Shown in pieces: positions 36,247-44,350 of a stretch of DNA of 64,000 nucleotides (position 1 is its first letter; the number at the start of each line of letters is the position of its first letter). The stretch is taken from contig NZ_CP021112.1 in the NCBI RefSeq assembly GCF_002119765.1, positions 4,768,501 to 4,832,500 on the forward strand. The letters run 5' to 3'. Origin of the DNA: Pseudorhodoplanes sinuspersici (GTDB lineage Bacteria > Pseudomonadota > Alphaproteobacteria > Rhizobiales > Xanthobacteraceae). A program made the translations under genes and the position numbers. Below the pieces are notes generated by a model. The model saw only the letters and a list, made by a program, of their open reading frames with translations. It searched no databases and had not been told where the DNA came from.

Positions 36247-36662
36247 AACTCCCGGCCCTAGTTACGGCCCTAGTTTGTAGCGTGGATACGGGCGCTCACG
36301 CAAGCACGGTGGTGGACGGAGCGATGTATTATTATCTGTTGAATCAATCAGATAGGTTTCATTGATGGACGCCGGAAGACATCAAAAGACACCGGTTATG
36401 ATGACACCCCTTCCGCCAGCCCCGCCGATTTGTGCGATACTCAATCGGCAGCGTAGACAGCGTCGTATGCCCACTCTTGCCTGCTCTCAACCTTCGAGGG
36501 TGAGACCGCTTTCAGAGAGAGCGCCAGGCAGCTTTCGCTCGTCTACCGCCCACAGGAATAGGCCGCAGGGACCACACATCGGCGCTTGACTCACGTCAAC
36601 GCCCCCTACCCGGTCCCGCGATATGCAGACATTATAAGTCACTCTGCGAAGAAATCGCCGCC
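36238..36662. other. Gene-free stretch spanning the right island end
   Basis: This 425-base stretch contains the integrase upstream region, the right attachment core and then chromosomal sequence up to the ferric-reductase-like gene. It has inverted G+C-rich patches around 36251-36275 but no gene I can support. Open frames here cross the attachment site and have no recognisable product. Confidence 0.5.
36405..36419 (+). repeat. attR core of the island
   Basis: CACCCCTTCCGCCAG, an exact copy of the 15 bases at the 3' end of tRNA-Ser (25390-25404). The sequence to the right shows no tRNA, as expected for the displaced copy. Confidence 0.85.
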
Positions 36663-38015
36663 ATGCGGAATATCAAGCGCGCCTTTTGGGGCATGTTGTT
36701 CGTGTTGACCATCTTATGGCTGATCGCAGAGCCACAGGTGTTCCAGCCAGCGAACTTCTTCGCCCTTCGGTCAAGCATGGTCCAATACAGCGGGCTCATC
36801 GCCATGGCTGCCATGAGTGTCGCGATGGTTCTGGCGCTGCGGCCGCGCTGGCCAGAGCAGTGGTTCGGCGGGCTGGACAAGATGTATCGCCTGCACAAGT
36901 GGCTCGGCATCGCGGCTCTCGTCGTCGCAGTGATCCACTGGCTGTGGTCCCAGGGACCGAAATGGGCGGTGGGATGGGGCCTGCTTGAGCGGCCGGCACG
37001 GGGGACAAGGCCGCCTCTGGAAAACCCGATCGAGCAATTCTTCATGACCCTGCGCGGTTCGGCGGAGGGGCTGGGCGAATGGGCGTTCTATGTTACGGTC
37101 TTGCTGATCGCGCTGGCACTCATCAAGTATTTGCCGTATCGCCTGTTTTACAGAACGCATCTCCTGCTGGCGATCGCTTATCTGGTGCTCGTATTCCACA
37201 CGGTGGTGCTGACCAATTTCGGCTATTGGGTATCACCGATCGGATGGGCAATGGCCTTGCTTCTGGCCGCCGGGACATACGCAGCGGTCGTCGTCCTGCT
37301 TGGCCGTGTAGGTGCCGGACGGCAAGTTCAAGGCAGGATTACTTCGCTTCACTATTATCCCGGCGTGAGAGCCCTAGAGACTGAGATTGAAGTGCCGCAC
37401 GGCTGGCCCGGCCACAGGCCTGGCCAATTCGCCTTCGCGACTTCGGATCGCTCCGAAGGGGCGCATCCGTACACGATCGCGTCTGCATGGAACGACAAGG
37501 ATCGGCGCATTACCTTCGTCACCAAGGAACTGGGCGATCATACCAATCACCTGCACGGAAAGCTGCAGATCGGGCAGAACGTGAAGATCGAAGGGCCGTA
37601 TGGCTGCTTCGACTTCGACAATGGCCAACCGCGGCAGATTTGGATCGGCGGCGGCATCGGCATCACGCCGTTCATCGCGGGCATGAAGCATCTCGCGCAG
37701 GAACGGCATACACATCCGGATCAGCCGCGCCCGATCATCGACCTGTTCCACACTACCGCCGACTACGACGAGAACGCCCTCGCTAAACTGAAGGCGGATG
37801 CGGAAGCCTCGCACATCCGCTTGCATCTGCTGATCGACTCGCGAGACGGTCTCCTGACAGGAGATCGCATTCGAGCCGCTGTGCCGAAGTGGCGCGAGGC
37901 CAGCATCTGGTTCTGCGGTCCGGCGGGTTTCGGTGAGGCCCTGCGGCACGACTTCGATGCACAGGGACTGCCCGTGGCGGAGCGTTTCCATCAGGAACTG
38001 TTCGCAATGAGATAA
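36663..38015 (+). CDS. Ferric-reductase-like transmembrane oxidoreductase
   Basis: A 450-residue membrane flavoprotein. Six or so membrane helices fill the first 230 residues (ferric reductase/NOX-type domain, with histidines in RLHKWLG and FHTVVLT positions that would bind haem). The C-terminal half is an FAD/NAD(P) reductase with GHRPGQFAFAT, HPYTIAS (FAD-binding), and GGGIGITPFIAGM (NAD(P)-binding) and a final CGPAGFG. It would move electrons across the membrane; the physiological acceptor is unknown. It begins 244 bases outside the island's right end. Confidence 0.85.
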   Translation: MRNIKRAFWGMLFVLTILWLIAEPQVFQPANFFALRSSMVQYSGLIAMAAMSVAMVLALRPRWPEQWFGGLDKMYRLHKWLGIAALVVAVIHWLWSQGPKWAVGWGLLERPARGTRPPLENPIEQFFMTLRGSAEGLGEWAFYVTVLLIALALIKYLPYRLFYRTHLLLAIAYLVLVFHTVVLTNFGYWVSPIGWAMALLLAAGTYAAVVVLLGRVGAGRQVQGRITSLHYYPGVRALETEIEVPHGWPGHRPGQFAFATSDRSEGAHPYTIASAWNDKDRRITFVTKELGDHTNHLHGKLQIGQNVKIEGPYGCFDFDNGQPRQIWIGGGIGITPFIAGMKHLAQERHTHPDQPRPIIDLFHTTADYDENALAKLKADAEASHIRLHLLIDSRDGLLTGDRIRAAVPKWREASIWFCGPAGFGEALRHDFDAQGLPVAERFHQELFAMR

Positions 38016-38123
38016 AAAGCGCTTTTAGGACGAACGACATGTCCGGGAGCTTCTTCAAAAGAACGCCATCCAAGCTGCAGTACACTGTATGATGCACCAT
38101 CACAGGTGACCGCGAGCGCTCCC

Positions 38124-38531
38124 ATGACCTTCTTCTCCCTTCTCCTCAACATCCTCTGGATCGTCTTTGGCGGTCTCTGGATGGCGGCCGGCTGGCTGAT
38201 CGCGTCGGTGCTCATGGCCATCACCATCATCGGCATTCCCTGGGCGCGCGCGGCGTTCAACATCGCCTTTTACACGTTGCTGCCGTTCGGGCAGACGGTC
38301 GTGTCGCGCGATGCTTATTTCGGCAGGGAAGATATCGGTACCGGCCCACTTGGAATGCTGGGCAACATCATCTGGTTTGTGCTGGCCGGCTGGTGGCTGG
38401 CTTTGGCGCACGTCATCACCGCGATCGGACTTGCAATCACGATCATCGGCATTCCGTTCGCATGGGCGCATCTCAAGCTGGCGGGCCTGGCGCTCTGGCC
38501 GATCGGCAAGATGATTGTTCTGAAAGAATAA
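38124..38531 (+). CDS. yccF: YccF domain membrane protein
   Basis: A 135-residue inner-membrane protein with two copies of the YccF repeat: LLNILWIVFGGLWMAAGWL...TIIGIPWARAAF and GNIIWFVLAGWWLALAHV...TIIGIPFAWAHL. Function is not established. ATG 38124 is chosen over a GTG at 38106 because it matches the family N-terminus. Confidence 0.9.
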   Translation: MTFFSLLLNILWIVFGGLWMAAGWLIASVLMAITIIGIPWARAAFNIAFYTLLPFGQTVVSRDAYFGREDIGTGPLGMLGNIIWFVLAGWWLALAHVITAIGLAITIIGIPFAWAHLKLAGLALWPIGKMIVLKE

Positions 38532-38610
38532 CGATGGCGGACAGCGCCTCACCGGCAGACACCGTCCGCCGGCTTCGCCTGACAAAAGATGTCTCGTCCG
38601 CGTAGCGCGC

Positions 38611-38898
38611 TTACGCAGCCGCCTTGTTCTTGATCGCACCGATAATCGCCGTCAGGATCGCGCCACCGGCACCGCCCGCGATGATATGCGAGATGATGCT
38701 GCCGATGCTCAGATTGCCCGACTGCGCCGCAGCCGTCACAGCCGGTAACGCCAGGGTCACGATCTGCCCCAGCACACCGCCTCCGACAAGTCCTGCGATG
38801 ATATTACCGACCGTACCGAGGTCGAACGTGGGTGAAGACTTGCCGGCACCAGCGCCGCCCAGCGCACCCGCGATCAGATTAATAAGGATCTGCTCCAT
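38611..38898 (-). CDS. Glycine/alanine-rich small membrane-like protein
   Basis: A 95-residue protein starting at ATG 38898 with GGGAGA upstream. It is rich in glycine, alanine and isoleucine with three hydrophobic stretches (GTVGNIIAGLVGGGVLGQIV, IGSIISHIIAGGAGGAILTA), resembling small proteins with glycine-zipper helices. I cannot name it. The 272 bases upstream (38899-39170) show no feature I can support. Confidence 0.65.
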   Translation of the reverse strand: MEQILINLIAGALGGAGAGKSSPTFDLGTVGNIIAGLVGGGVLGQIVTLALPAVTAAAQSGNLSIGSIISHIIAGGAGGAILTAIIGAIKNKAAA

Positions 38899-39170
38899 GT
38901 CAGTCTCCCGTTGCCAATCACGATTCCAAAAGCCTATGCCCGGAATGGGATGTGGGTCGAGATCGCGGTAACGACGTTGCACAGCTTTGAAGCAACGAAG
39001 CAGCAAACAATATTGCACCGCGTCGTCATCATCGATCTCAACCGTCTCCCTTCAGGGCGACTCAAAGATCGCGGGTGCGGATTAACAACGCCACAAAAGC
39101 ATCGGTCGATTTAATGTCGCACGATCACGTATAAAAAGCGGCAAATTTGTACGCGATTTGAACCGTTTGC

Positions 39171-40307
39171 TCACGGCTCCGTGCAACTGACGCGGCCCGT
39201 GAGGACCTTGCCGGCGGTGACTCCCACAGCATTGGCCAGCACCGGATTGGGTACGCCGCGTCCACGTTCGACGATCCAGTAAAGACCGATCCGTCCGCCA
39301 AGGACGATTGACACCAGCGCAATAACCGAACCGACCGACAGCGTCGAAACGCCGGTCACGCCCTGCCCGATGGTGCAGCCCAGAGCGGTGATGCCCCCAA
39401 ATCCCATCATAAAAGCGCCAAGCAGCCGGCGCTTGAGCTCTGCCGCATTCGCCGGGATCTGCCAGCGGAAGGTGCCATCGGTCACGGCTGCAGCAAATGC
39501 ACCGGCAACGAAGCCGATGACGGCCCCGATCGGGAAGTCGATCTGCAATGCCGTGGACAGCATGAAGTACAGCACGGTCTCGCCGAGCGGACCGACAAAG
39601 GTGAACGATTCAATCCGGCGGGTATCGAACGAGTCATAGCCGACAATGCCGGTCGCCCACCAGCCGAGCACCACGATCAAGCCGATCAAGGCGCCGGTAA
39701 TGGCGAAGCGTGGCGTCGCACGAAAGCCGCGATGCATGAACGCGAAAGCTGCAATGGCAAGGCCGATCGCGACAGCCGCAATCGTCGTGGCATGGCCGCT
39801 CAATCCGGCCAGTTCCGGCAAACGCTGCGTGCCGGACGCGCCGAGATTGACTGCCAGCGGGTCAGTCACCGCAACGCGCACGACACCAGTCAGACCGCGC
39901 ATGGTCATCATCGCGGTCACGCCCATGACCAGGAAGGTGATGACCGCCCGCAAATCGCCACCGCCGATCTGACGCAGCGTACCCATGCCACAAGTGCCGT
40001 TCAGCGCCATGCCAAAGCCGAAAACCAGTCCGCCGATGATCAGCCCGCCAAGTTCAAGACGCGAACCGGTGTAGATCGACTTTGTCAGATCGAGTTCGCC
40101 GAACACTTCGAGCGCATGCACGCCGATGATCGCGACGCCGATCGCCAGCAGCCAGGTGCGCAGACGCCGCGTGTCATTGGCGTAAACCGAATCCTCAATC
40201 GCGCCCAGCGTGCAGAAGCGTCCGCGGCGCGCCACAAAGCCGAACGCAAAGCCCAGGCCGAGCCCCAGCAACAGGCGCAGCACGTTCAGCGGAAGATCGT
40301 CAAACAT
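39171..40307 (-). CDS. YeeE/YedE-family transporter (thiosulfate/sulfur transport, SoxT-like)
   Basis: This 378-residue polytopic membrane protein belongs to the YeeE/YedE family, some members of which import thiosulfate using a track of conserved cysteines. Cysteines are in RRGRFCTLGAIED, NGTCGMGTLRQ and ALGCTIGQGVTG, the three expected positions. It lies downstream of the SoxR-like gene on the same strand, 29 bases away, so the repressor and the transporter are probably cotranscribed. Location beside the Sox locus supports a sulfur-compound role. Confidence 0.85.
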   Translation of the reverse strand: MFDDLPLNVLRLLLGLGLGFAFGFVARRGRFCTLGAIEDSVYANDTRRLRTWLLAIGVAIIGVHALEVFGELDLTKSIYTGSRLELGGLIIGGLVFGFGMALNGTCGMGTLRQIGGGDLRAVITFLVMGVTAMMTMRGLTGVVRVAVTDPLAVNLGASGTQRLPELAGLSGHATTIAAVAIGLAIAAFAFMHRGFRATPRFAITGALIGLIVVLGWWATGIVGYDSFDTRRIESFTFVGPLGETVLYFMLSTALQIDFPIGAVIGFVAGAFAAAVTDGTFRWQIPANAAELKRRLLGAFMMGFGGITALGCTIGQGVTGVSTLSVGSVIALVSIVLGGRIGLYWIVERGRGVPNPVLANAVGVTAGKVLTGRVSCTEP

Positions 40308-40336
40308 CTTAAAGCCCCGTCAGCGCGCCAAATTCA

Positions 40337-40684
40337 TCAACGTACAGCCGGCGCGCAGAATGCCGCATGAAGTGCCTGGATCACCTGCTTCACCTCAGGG
40401 CGCGCAAGCGAGTAGTAGATGTTCTTGCCGTCGCGGCGCGTTTCGACCAGATCGTCGGCACGCAACCGTGCAAGTTGTTGCGACACCGCTGGCTGCCGGA
40501 GCTTCAGCAATTGCTCGATCTCGGTGACCGATTTTTCTCCTTCGGTCAGAAGGCATAGGATCACCAGCCGCGCCTCGTGCGACAGCGCTTTCAGAAATTC
40601 GCTCGCCGTCCTGGCGTTCTGCAGCAGCTCGTCGATGTCGAGATCGGGCTTCTTGGGCTTACGGGCCAAAGTCGCAGTGACCAT
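40337..40684 (-). CDS. soxR: ArsR-family repressor SoxR (BigR/SqrR-like)
   Basis: A 115-residue winged-helix protein of the ArsR family (AVSQQLARLRADDLVETRRDG is the recognition region). Cysteines at residues 44 (LVILCLL) and 110 (AAFCAPAVR) match the cysteine pair by which SoxR, BigR and SqrR proteins sense persulfide or sulfane sulfur. It would repress the sox genes until sulfur substrate appears. A shared dyad lies just upstream of this gene and at two other sox promoters. Confidence 0.88.
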   Translation of the reverse strand: MVTATLARKPKKPDLDIDELLQNARTASEFLKALSHEARLVILCLLTEGEKSVTEIEQLLKLRQPAVSQQLARLRADDLVETRRDGKNIYYSLARPEVKQVIQALHAAFCAPAVR

Positions 40685-40710
40685 TACGATCGCTCCAAGT
40701 TATCGAGGCG

Positions 40711-40736
40711 AATACATGCGCCATCTTGCAAGTATT
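40711..40736. promoter_or_regulatory. Candidate SoxR operator upstream of soxR
   Basis: AATACATGC-N8-GCAAGTATT, a dyad with one mismatch between the halves, centred 40 bases upstream of the soxR start. Matching dyads with the same 8-base spacing lie at 41145-41170 and 44071-44096. Confidence 0.65.
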
Positions 40737-40769
40737 TGAAAGGGATGGAACTTTCAAAGTCGGCGGGCG

Positions 40770-41111
40770 CTAGAGCATAAGCTTTTCCAGAACGCCCCAA
40801 AAAAAGAATTCTCCCGGATAGCCCTCGATCCGGGCCTTCTCCTTACCGTTTTCGACGACGACGAATGTCGGCGTGAACCGCACCGGGCTTTTCAGCTCGA
40901 CCGAGGTATCCTTGCCGCGGTCGAGATGCACCTGCCGCAGCGGCAGCTGTTTGCCAATGTCGGTCTTTGGATAGATCGGGCCAATCTCCCGGTCCCAGGC
41001 CTCGCAGTATGGACAGCCGGCCCGCCGGTACATCACGAGTTCGGCCGATAGCGCCGGCGGCACCGATGCCATCAATGCGAAAACAACAAGCAAGCCCTTC
41101 AGGATGCGCAC
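40770..41111 (-). CDS. soxS: Thioredoxin-like protein SoxS
   Basis: A 113-residue secreted thioredoxin-like protein. A signal peptide (residues about 1-23, ending PPALSA) leads to a mature domain with CPYC active site (RRAGCPYCEAW) and a cis-proline segment RFTPTFVVV. SoxS in Paracoccus keeps SoxYZ in an active state. The GTG at 41111 has AAGGGG upstream and gives a normal signal peptide; a longer frame to 41180 is not needed. Divergent from soxW. Confidence 0.85.
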   Translation of the reverse strand: MRILKGLLVVFALMASVPPALSAELVMYRRAGCPYCEAWDREIGPIYPKTDIGKQLPLRQVHLDRGKDTSVELKSPVRFTPTFVVVENGKEKARIEGYPGEFFFWGVLEKLML

Positions 41112-41144
41112 GTGAGCCCCTTTGCAGCACAAGTTTGCTGACCA

Positions 41145-41170
41145 TATAATTGCAAGATATCGAATGTCAT
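41145..41170. promoter_or_regulatory. Candidate SoxR operator between soxS and soxW
   Basis: On the minus strand ATGACATTC-N8-GCAATTATA, matching the soxR-upstream dyad at 6 of 9 and 7 of 9 half-site positions plus a shared ATCTT in the spacer. It lies in the 87 bases between the divergent genes and overlaps the upstream ATG of soxW. Confidence 0.6.
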
Positions 41171-41198
41171 GGATTCTCAAGAGTTGGCGGCAACACTG

Positions 41199-41768
41199 AT
41201 GATCTCACGTAGGACCATGCTGGCAGGATCGGCGGCTTTGCTCGCCCCCTTCCCTCGCCTCGCGGCGGCATCCGAACTGAAGCTGAACGACGACGGGCTC
41301 TACACCAAGCCGTGGTTTCTGGAGAGCTTCCTCGAACTGCCCGACGACCTGAAGGAAGCGGCCGCCAAGAACAAACGCTTCGTCATCATGTGGGAGCTGA
41401 AGGGCTGCCCTTATTGCAAGAAGATTCACGAGATCAACCTGGCCGATCCGACGATCGAAAATTTCATCAAGGACAGGTTCCAAGTCCTGCAGCTCAATAT
41501 CATCGGTTCACGGGAAGTGACGGATTTCGACGGACAGAAACTGCCGGAAAAGCAGTTCGCGCAAAAGTATGGCGTCCGCTACACACCGACCTTCCAGTTC
41601 TTCCCGGACAGCATCGATGGGCTTGCGCAAAAGACACCGACTGCACGCGAAGTCGCGCGCTGGCAGGGCTATATGGAGCCGAAGCCGTTTCTGTCGATGT
41701 TTCGCTTCGTGGCCGACAAAGCCTACGAGAAGATGAGCCTAAACGATTTTCTGAAGGCGAATGGTTGA
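41199..41768 (+). CDS. soxW: Periplasmic thioredoxin SoxW
   Basis: A 189-residue thioredoxin-fold protein with a twin-arginine signal (ISRRTMLAGSAALLAPF), CPYC active site (LKGCPYCKKIHE) and cis-proline region RYTPTFQFFP. SoxW is the periplasmic thioredoxin partner in the Sox system. ATG 41199 starts directly at the Tat signal; the ATG at 41169 would add ten residues and lies inside a likely operator, so I prefer 41199. Convergent with the DsrE gene; a palindromic repeat lies between. Confidence 0.85.
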   Translation: MISRRTMLAGSAALLAPFPRLAAASELKLNDDGLYTKPWFLESFLELPDDLKEAAAKNKRFVIMWELKGCPYCKKIHEINLADPTIENFIKDRFQVLQLNIIGSREVTDFDGQKLPEKQFAQKYGVRYTPTFQFFPDSIDGLAQKTPTAREVARWQGYMEPKPFLSMFRFVADKAYEKMSLNDFLKANG

Positions 41769-41770
41769 TT

Positions 41771-41848
41771 GTCATTCCGGGCGCGGAATCCACACTGCCT
41801 ATCGCGGTTATGGATTCCGGATAGCTGCCTCGTAGCCTCCCGGATGAC
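41771..41848. repeat. Intergenic palindromic repeat
   Basis: Outer arms GTCATTCCGGG (41771) and CTCCCGGATGAC (41837) enclose a pair GGAATCC/GGATTCC. It lies between two convergent genes. It shares the GTCATTCCGG arm with the element at 62393-62478. Could double as a transcription terminator. Confidence 0.6.
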
Positions 41849-41854
41849 GACGTT

Positions 41855-42382
41855 TTACCCCACCTTCAAATACGCAAACCCCTTCGACTGAAGCTCGGCC
41901 ACCGTCGCAACACCGGACGGCACGAATTTCAGGAAAGCATCGTTGCGCGTCTTGTTCAGGTCGATGTTGCTGCGCTTGTAGGTGATCTCGCAAAGATAGG
42001 CCTCGACTTCGAATTTCGCCAAGCCCGCGAGACGCTTGTAGATATCCTCGTCGATCTGGTCCTTCTCCCACGGCGTACCGCTGCGATCGGCGAGAAAGAA
42101 CTTGATGCCCGCACCATGCGCGACGATCACGAGCTTGATCCGCATCGGATCGAACTCATACGCCGACAGATGATTGTTCATGTTGGTCAACATTTGCGAA
42201 AAACGCTGCGGATCGCCGAAATCGCAGTGATAGAGACAGGCGAGATCGGTGTCCTTCTTGATGTCGCCCATCGTGAGTTTGGCCGGAGCCGCGTTCACAC
42301 CTGATGCACCGAGCGCCGCACCGGACAAGGCGAGCGCACCAATGAAGCCGCGTCGGCTGGTCGTGCTGGTGGATTTGGTCAT
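41855..42382 (-). CDS. DsrE-family protein with Tat signal
   Basis: A 175-residue protein with a twin-arginine signal (TTSRRGFIGALALSGAAL) followed by a DsrE/DsrF-like fold: MRIKLVIVAHGAGIKFFL is the core strand-loop-helix. DsrE proteins bind and shuttle sulfane sulfur, usually in the cytoplasm; this one looks exported. The cysteine in EVEAYLCEITYKR matches the conserved DsrE cysteine region. It is downstream of soxX on the same strand with a 139-base gap and is likely part of the soxA-soxX transcript. A role as a periplasmic sulfur carrier is inference. Confidence 0.8.
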   Translation of the reverse strand: MTKSTSTTSRRGFIGALALSGAALGASGVNAAPAKLTMGDIKKDTDLACLYHCDFGDPQRFSQMLTNMNNHLSAYEFDPMRIKLVIVAHGAGIKFFLADRSGTPWEKDQIDEDIYKRLAGLAKFEVEAYLCEITYKRSNIDLNKTRNDAFLKFVPSGVATVAELQSKGFAYLKVG

Positions 42383-42521
42383 ATTCCGTCTCCTCGATAC
42401 GATAGAACGTGATGTCGTCCGAAAACCACTTCGTACTTTTCGGCATCATGCTCTGGTCGTCTTGCGCGACGGCCGGCGCGCATACGCACCGGCCTCAAAA
42501 TTCAAGGATGACCCGGAGCAA

Positions 42522-43142
42522 TCAGTCCTTATTGGCGGGACTGTCCGGGCTCATCAGCAGCGCCACCGCATCCTTGATCTGGTCGATCGTCAATACTTTA
42601 TTCGCACCGAACCGTGGCATATTCGAACACGGAAGCGCCGAATGAGAGTTATATATTTTCTCATACGTCGCTTTCACGTCGGCCTCAGCAAAATTGCGAA
42701 GCTTGCCGTATTGGTAAAGGCTCGGCCCGAGGGTGCCGTAGCTGACCTCCTGTTTCGATATCTGATGACAGGCATAGCAATTGCCACCATTCGGTCGGCG
42801 CGCCGGATAGTCGGTGAAGCGTAGCCCATAGCCGCTCTGCGCCAGCGCCTCGCCCTTCTTCCAGTCACCCAAAAACTTCCCATCGGCCGGATATTCGATG
42901 GTCGCCTTCTCGCGTTTCTGGATCTCGTCGGCGATCGCCTTGGTCGGATTGTTGTGGCTGGCCGAGCATTGCTTCATCGTCTCGTCCTGCGAGAGGCGCG
43001 GGATGAATTCCTCGGGCGCCCCGGGGAAGGCCGCCTTGATCACCGCATCGGCCTTGCCAGCCGGCACGGTTGATTTTTGCTGCGCGAACACAGCGGTGGA
43101 TGCCAGGAGCGCGGCAACGACAATGAAAGGACGCATGTTCAT
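42522..43142 (-). CDS. soxX: Sulfur oxidation c-type cytochrome SoxX
   Basis: The haem subunit of SoxXA, the enzyme that links thiosulfate to SoxYZ. A signal peptide is followed by a region with CSASHNN, then the haem site NCYACHQIS and the distal methionine region NMPRFGA. The 206 residues are normal for this class. ATG 43142 has AAGGA upstream (an in-frame ATG lies two codons on). soxA is 16 bases upstream. Confidence 0.93.
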   Translation of the reverse strand: MNMRPFIVVAALLASTAVFAQQKSTVPAGKADAVIKAAFPGAPEEFIPRLSQDETMKQCSASHNNPTKAIADEIQKREKATIEYPADGKFLGDWKKGEALAQSGYGLRFTDYPARRPNGGNCYACHQISKQEVSYGTLGPSLYQYGKLRNFAEADVKATYEKIYNSHSALPCSNMPRFGANKVLTIDQIKDAVALLMSPDSPANKD

Positions 43143-43158
43143 GAGTTGGTCCTTCCGT

Positions 43159-43983
43159 TCAGCGCTTCAGGCCGGGAGCAGCGATCTCACCGCCCTGCGC
43201 CGTTTTCACAAGATAAGCGATCAGCGCGATGCTGGCGTCCGATCCGAGTTGCAATTGCGGCATTCGCATCTGCCAGTAACAATCATACATGCGGTGCTGC
43301 AGCGTCATCACATGTGTCGTTGAAACGCGATAGGCCGGCCACTCGCCGACGACTTTGCGCGCCTCTTTCGGCTCGGACAGATACGGCAATCCCTGCAGAC
43401 GAATGCGCAGCCCTTCCGCCGCATGGCAGGTGGCGCAGGAGAAATCCATCGGGCCAGAACGGCGGTTGAACAGATCCTCACCGAGCGCAACGACTTCCCT
43501 TTCCTGTGGCAGATCCAGCTTGGCCGCAAATTTCTCGCCCGAAGACTGGTTGGCGACATAGGTCGCGATGGCACCCAGTTCTTTCACCGGCTGGCCGCCG
43601 CCCGGATGCGGACGTTTCACGAGATCAGCGGTGTTAAAGCCTTGTAGCTGCTCCATGCACCAGAGGATTCGGGTTTCTGCGTCCATGACACGGTCGGCGT
43701 CCTTGAAGTAGCGCGGCAATTCTGCAAACGCGCCTTCGACCTTGCCGGGCCCTTTTCCGAGATCGCACTGCTCAAGACTGACGTTTTTCGGGCCGCGCGG
43801 CGTCTTCCATAACGCTTCGCCGCGATCGGAATCGAGAAGACCCGGATTGCTCCATGGATCTTCCTTCAGCATCTGCCGGTAGCGTTCGATGGCTTTTTCG
43901 GTTTCAGCGTCCTGCGCGGCAACGCCAAACGCGAACAACGTACCGAAACCAACGACGATCAAAAATAAGTTGCGAACTCTCAC
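43159..43983 (-). CDS. soxA: Sulfur oxidation c-type cytochrome SoxA
   Basis: The catalytic subunit of SoxXA. A signal peptide leads to a mature domain with one CXXCH haem site (SCATCHAAEG) and a late cysteine (MYDCYWQMR), the ligand and catalytic residue that becomes a persulfide. In the N-terminal domain two cysteines (LEQCDLG, ILWCMEQ) replace a second haem site, so this is the single-haem type. The GTG at 43983 has GGGAGGA upstream; upstream frame to 44052 is not likely coding. 274 residues. Confidence 0.92.
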   Translation of the reverse strand: MRVRNLFLIVVGFGTLFAFGVAAQDAETEKAIERYRQMLKEDPWSNPGLLDSDRGEALWKTPRGPKNVSLEQCDLGKGPGKVEGAFAELPRYFKDADRVMDAETRILWCMEQLQGFNTADLVKRPHPGGGQPVKELGAIATYVANQSSGEKFAAKLDLPQEREVVALGEDLFNRRSGPMDFSCATCHAAEGLRIRLQGLPYLSEPKEARKVVGEWPAYRVSTTHVMTLQHRMYDCYWQMRMPQLQLGSDASIALIAYLVKTAQGGEIAAPGLKR

Positions 43984-44070
43984 TCGGCATCCTCCCGCGC
44001 TGGCGTTTCTTCGCCTCATATCGCTGTACGAAGCATCGGCCTTAAAGATCAAGTGGCCGTTGCCTTAAAC

Positions 44071-44096
44071 AATACATGCATTTCTTCGCATGAGAA
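44071..44096. promoter_or_regulatory. Candidate SoxR operator between soxA and soxY
   Basis: AATACATGC-N8-GCATGAGAA: the left half is identical to that of the soxR-upstream dyad and the spacing is the same. It lies in the 367-base region between divergent soxA and soxY (43984-44350), which contains no gene and probably the promoters of both operons. Confidence 0.6.
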
Positions 44097-44350
44097 GACT
44101 TTGCTGTTTGTGCGCTGCAACGGAGAATATTCATTGCTTCATGCCCACGAATTCGGTAATCACTTTCAACAGAATGAATATGTTCCGTGCTATAAGCGGA
44201 CGCGAGCGAGGAAGCGCGAGGTCGCTGGAGGTGGACGCAAAGCGGCTTGCAGCCGTGTCCCCGCCATGTCATCGAAGCCTTCTTCGGATTGCATTTGAAG
44301 ATCGACCGCGCGTCGCCAAATATGCGCGACCGATTGAAGAGAGGAACGAT

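Larger units (their letters stand above)
25390..36419. mobile_element. 11-kb integrated phage satellite, capsid-forming PICI-like
   Basis: The segment between two 15-bp tRNA-derived repeats carries, from right to left: integrase, AlpA-like regulator, two small genes, RepA-like ATPase, iteron-like array, an unknown gene, a possible head-closure gene, large terminase, HNH nuclease, major capsid, protease, connector, portal, then a small forward gene and an MltR-like gene next to attL. No tail, tape-measure, holin, endolysin or CI-like gene is present and there is no space for them. Integrase-AlpA-replication-head/packaging without tails is the plan of capsid-forming phage-inducible chromosomal islands, which make their own small heads and borrow tails from a helper phage. 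A decayed prophage is the alternative, but the reading frames are intact and tightly overlapping. Confidence 0.8.

Noticed and set aside
25390-36419. Ordinary complete prophage
   Set aside because: No tail, tape-measure, holin, endolysin or repressor genes are present and the segment is only about 11 kb with tightly overlapping genes, which fits a satellite better than an active full prophage.
44090-44350. Upstream extension of soxY
   Set aside because: The stretch lies in the regulatory region between soxA and soxY; ATG 44351 has a good ribosome-binding site and begins the Tat signal directly.
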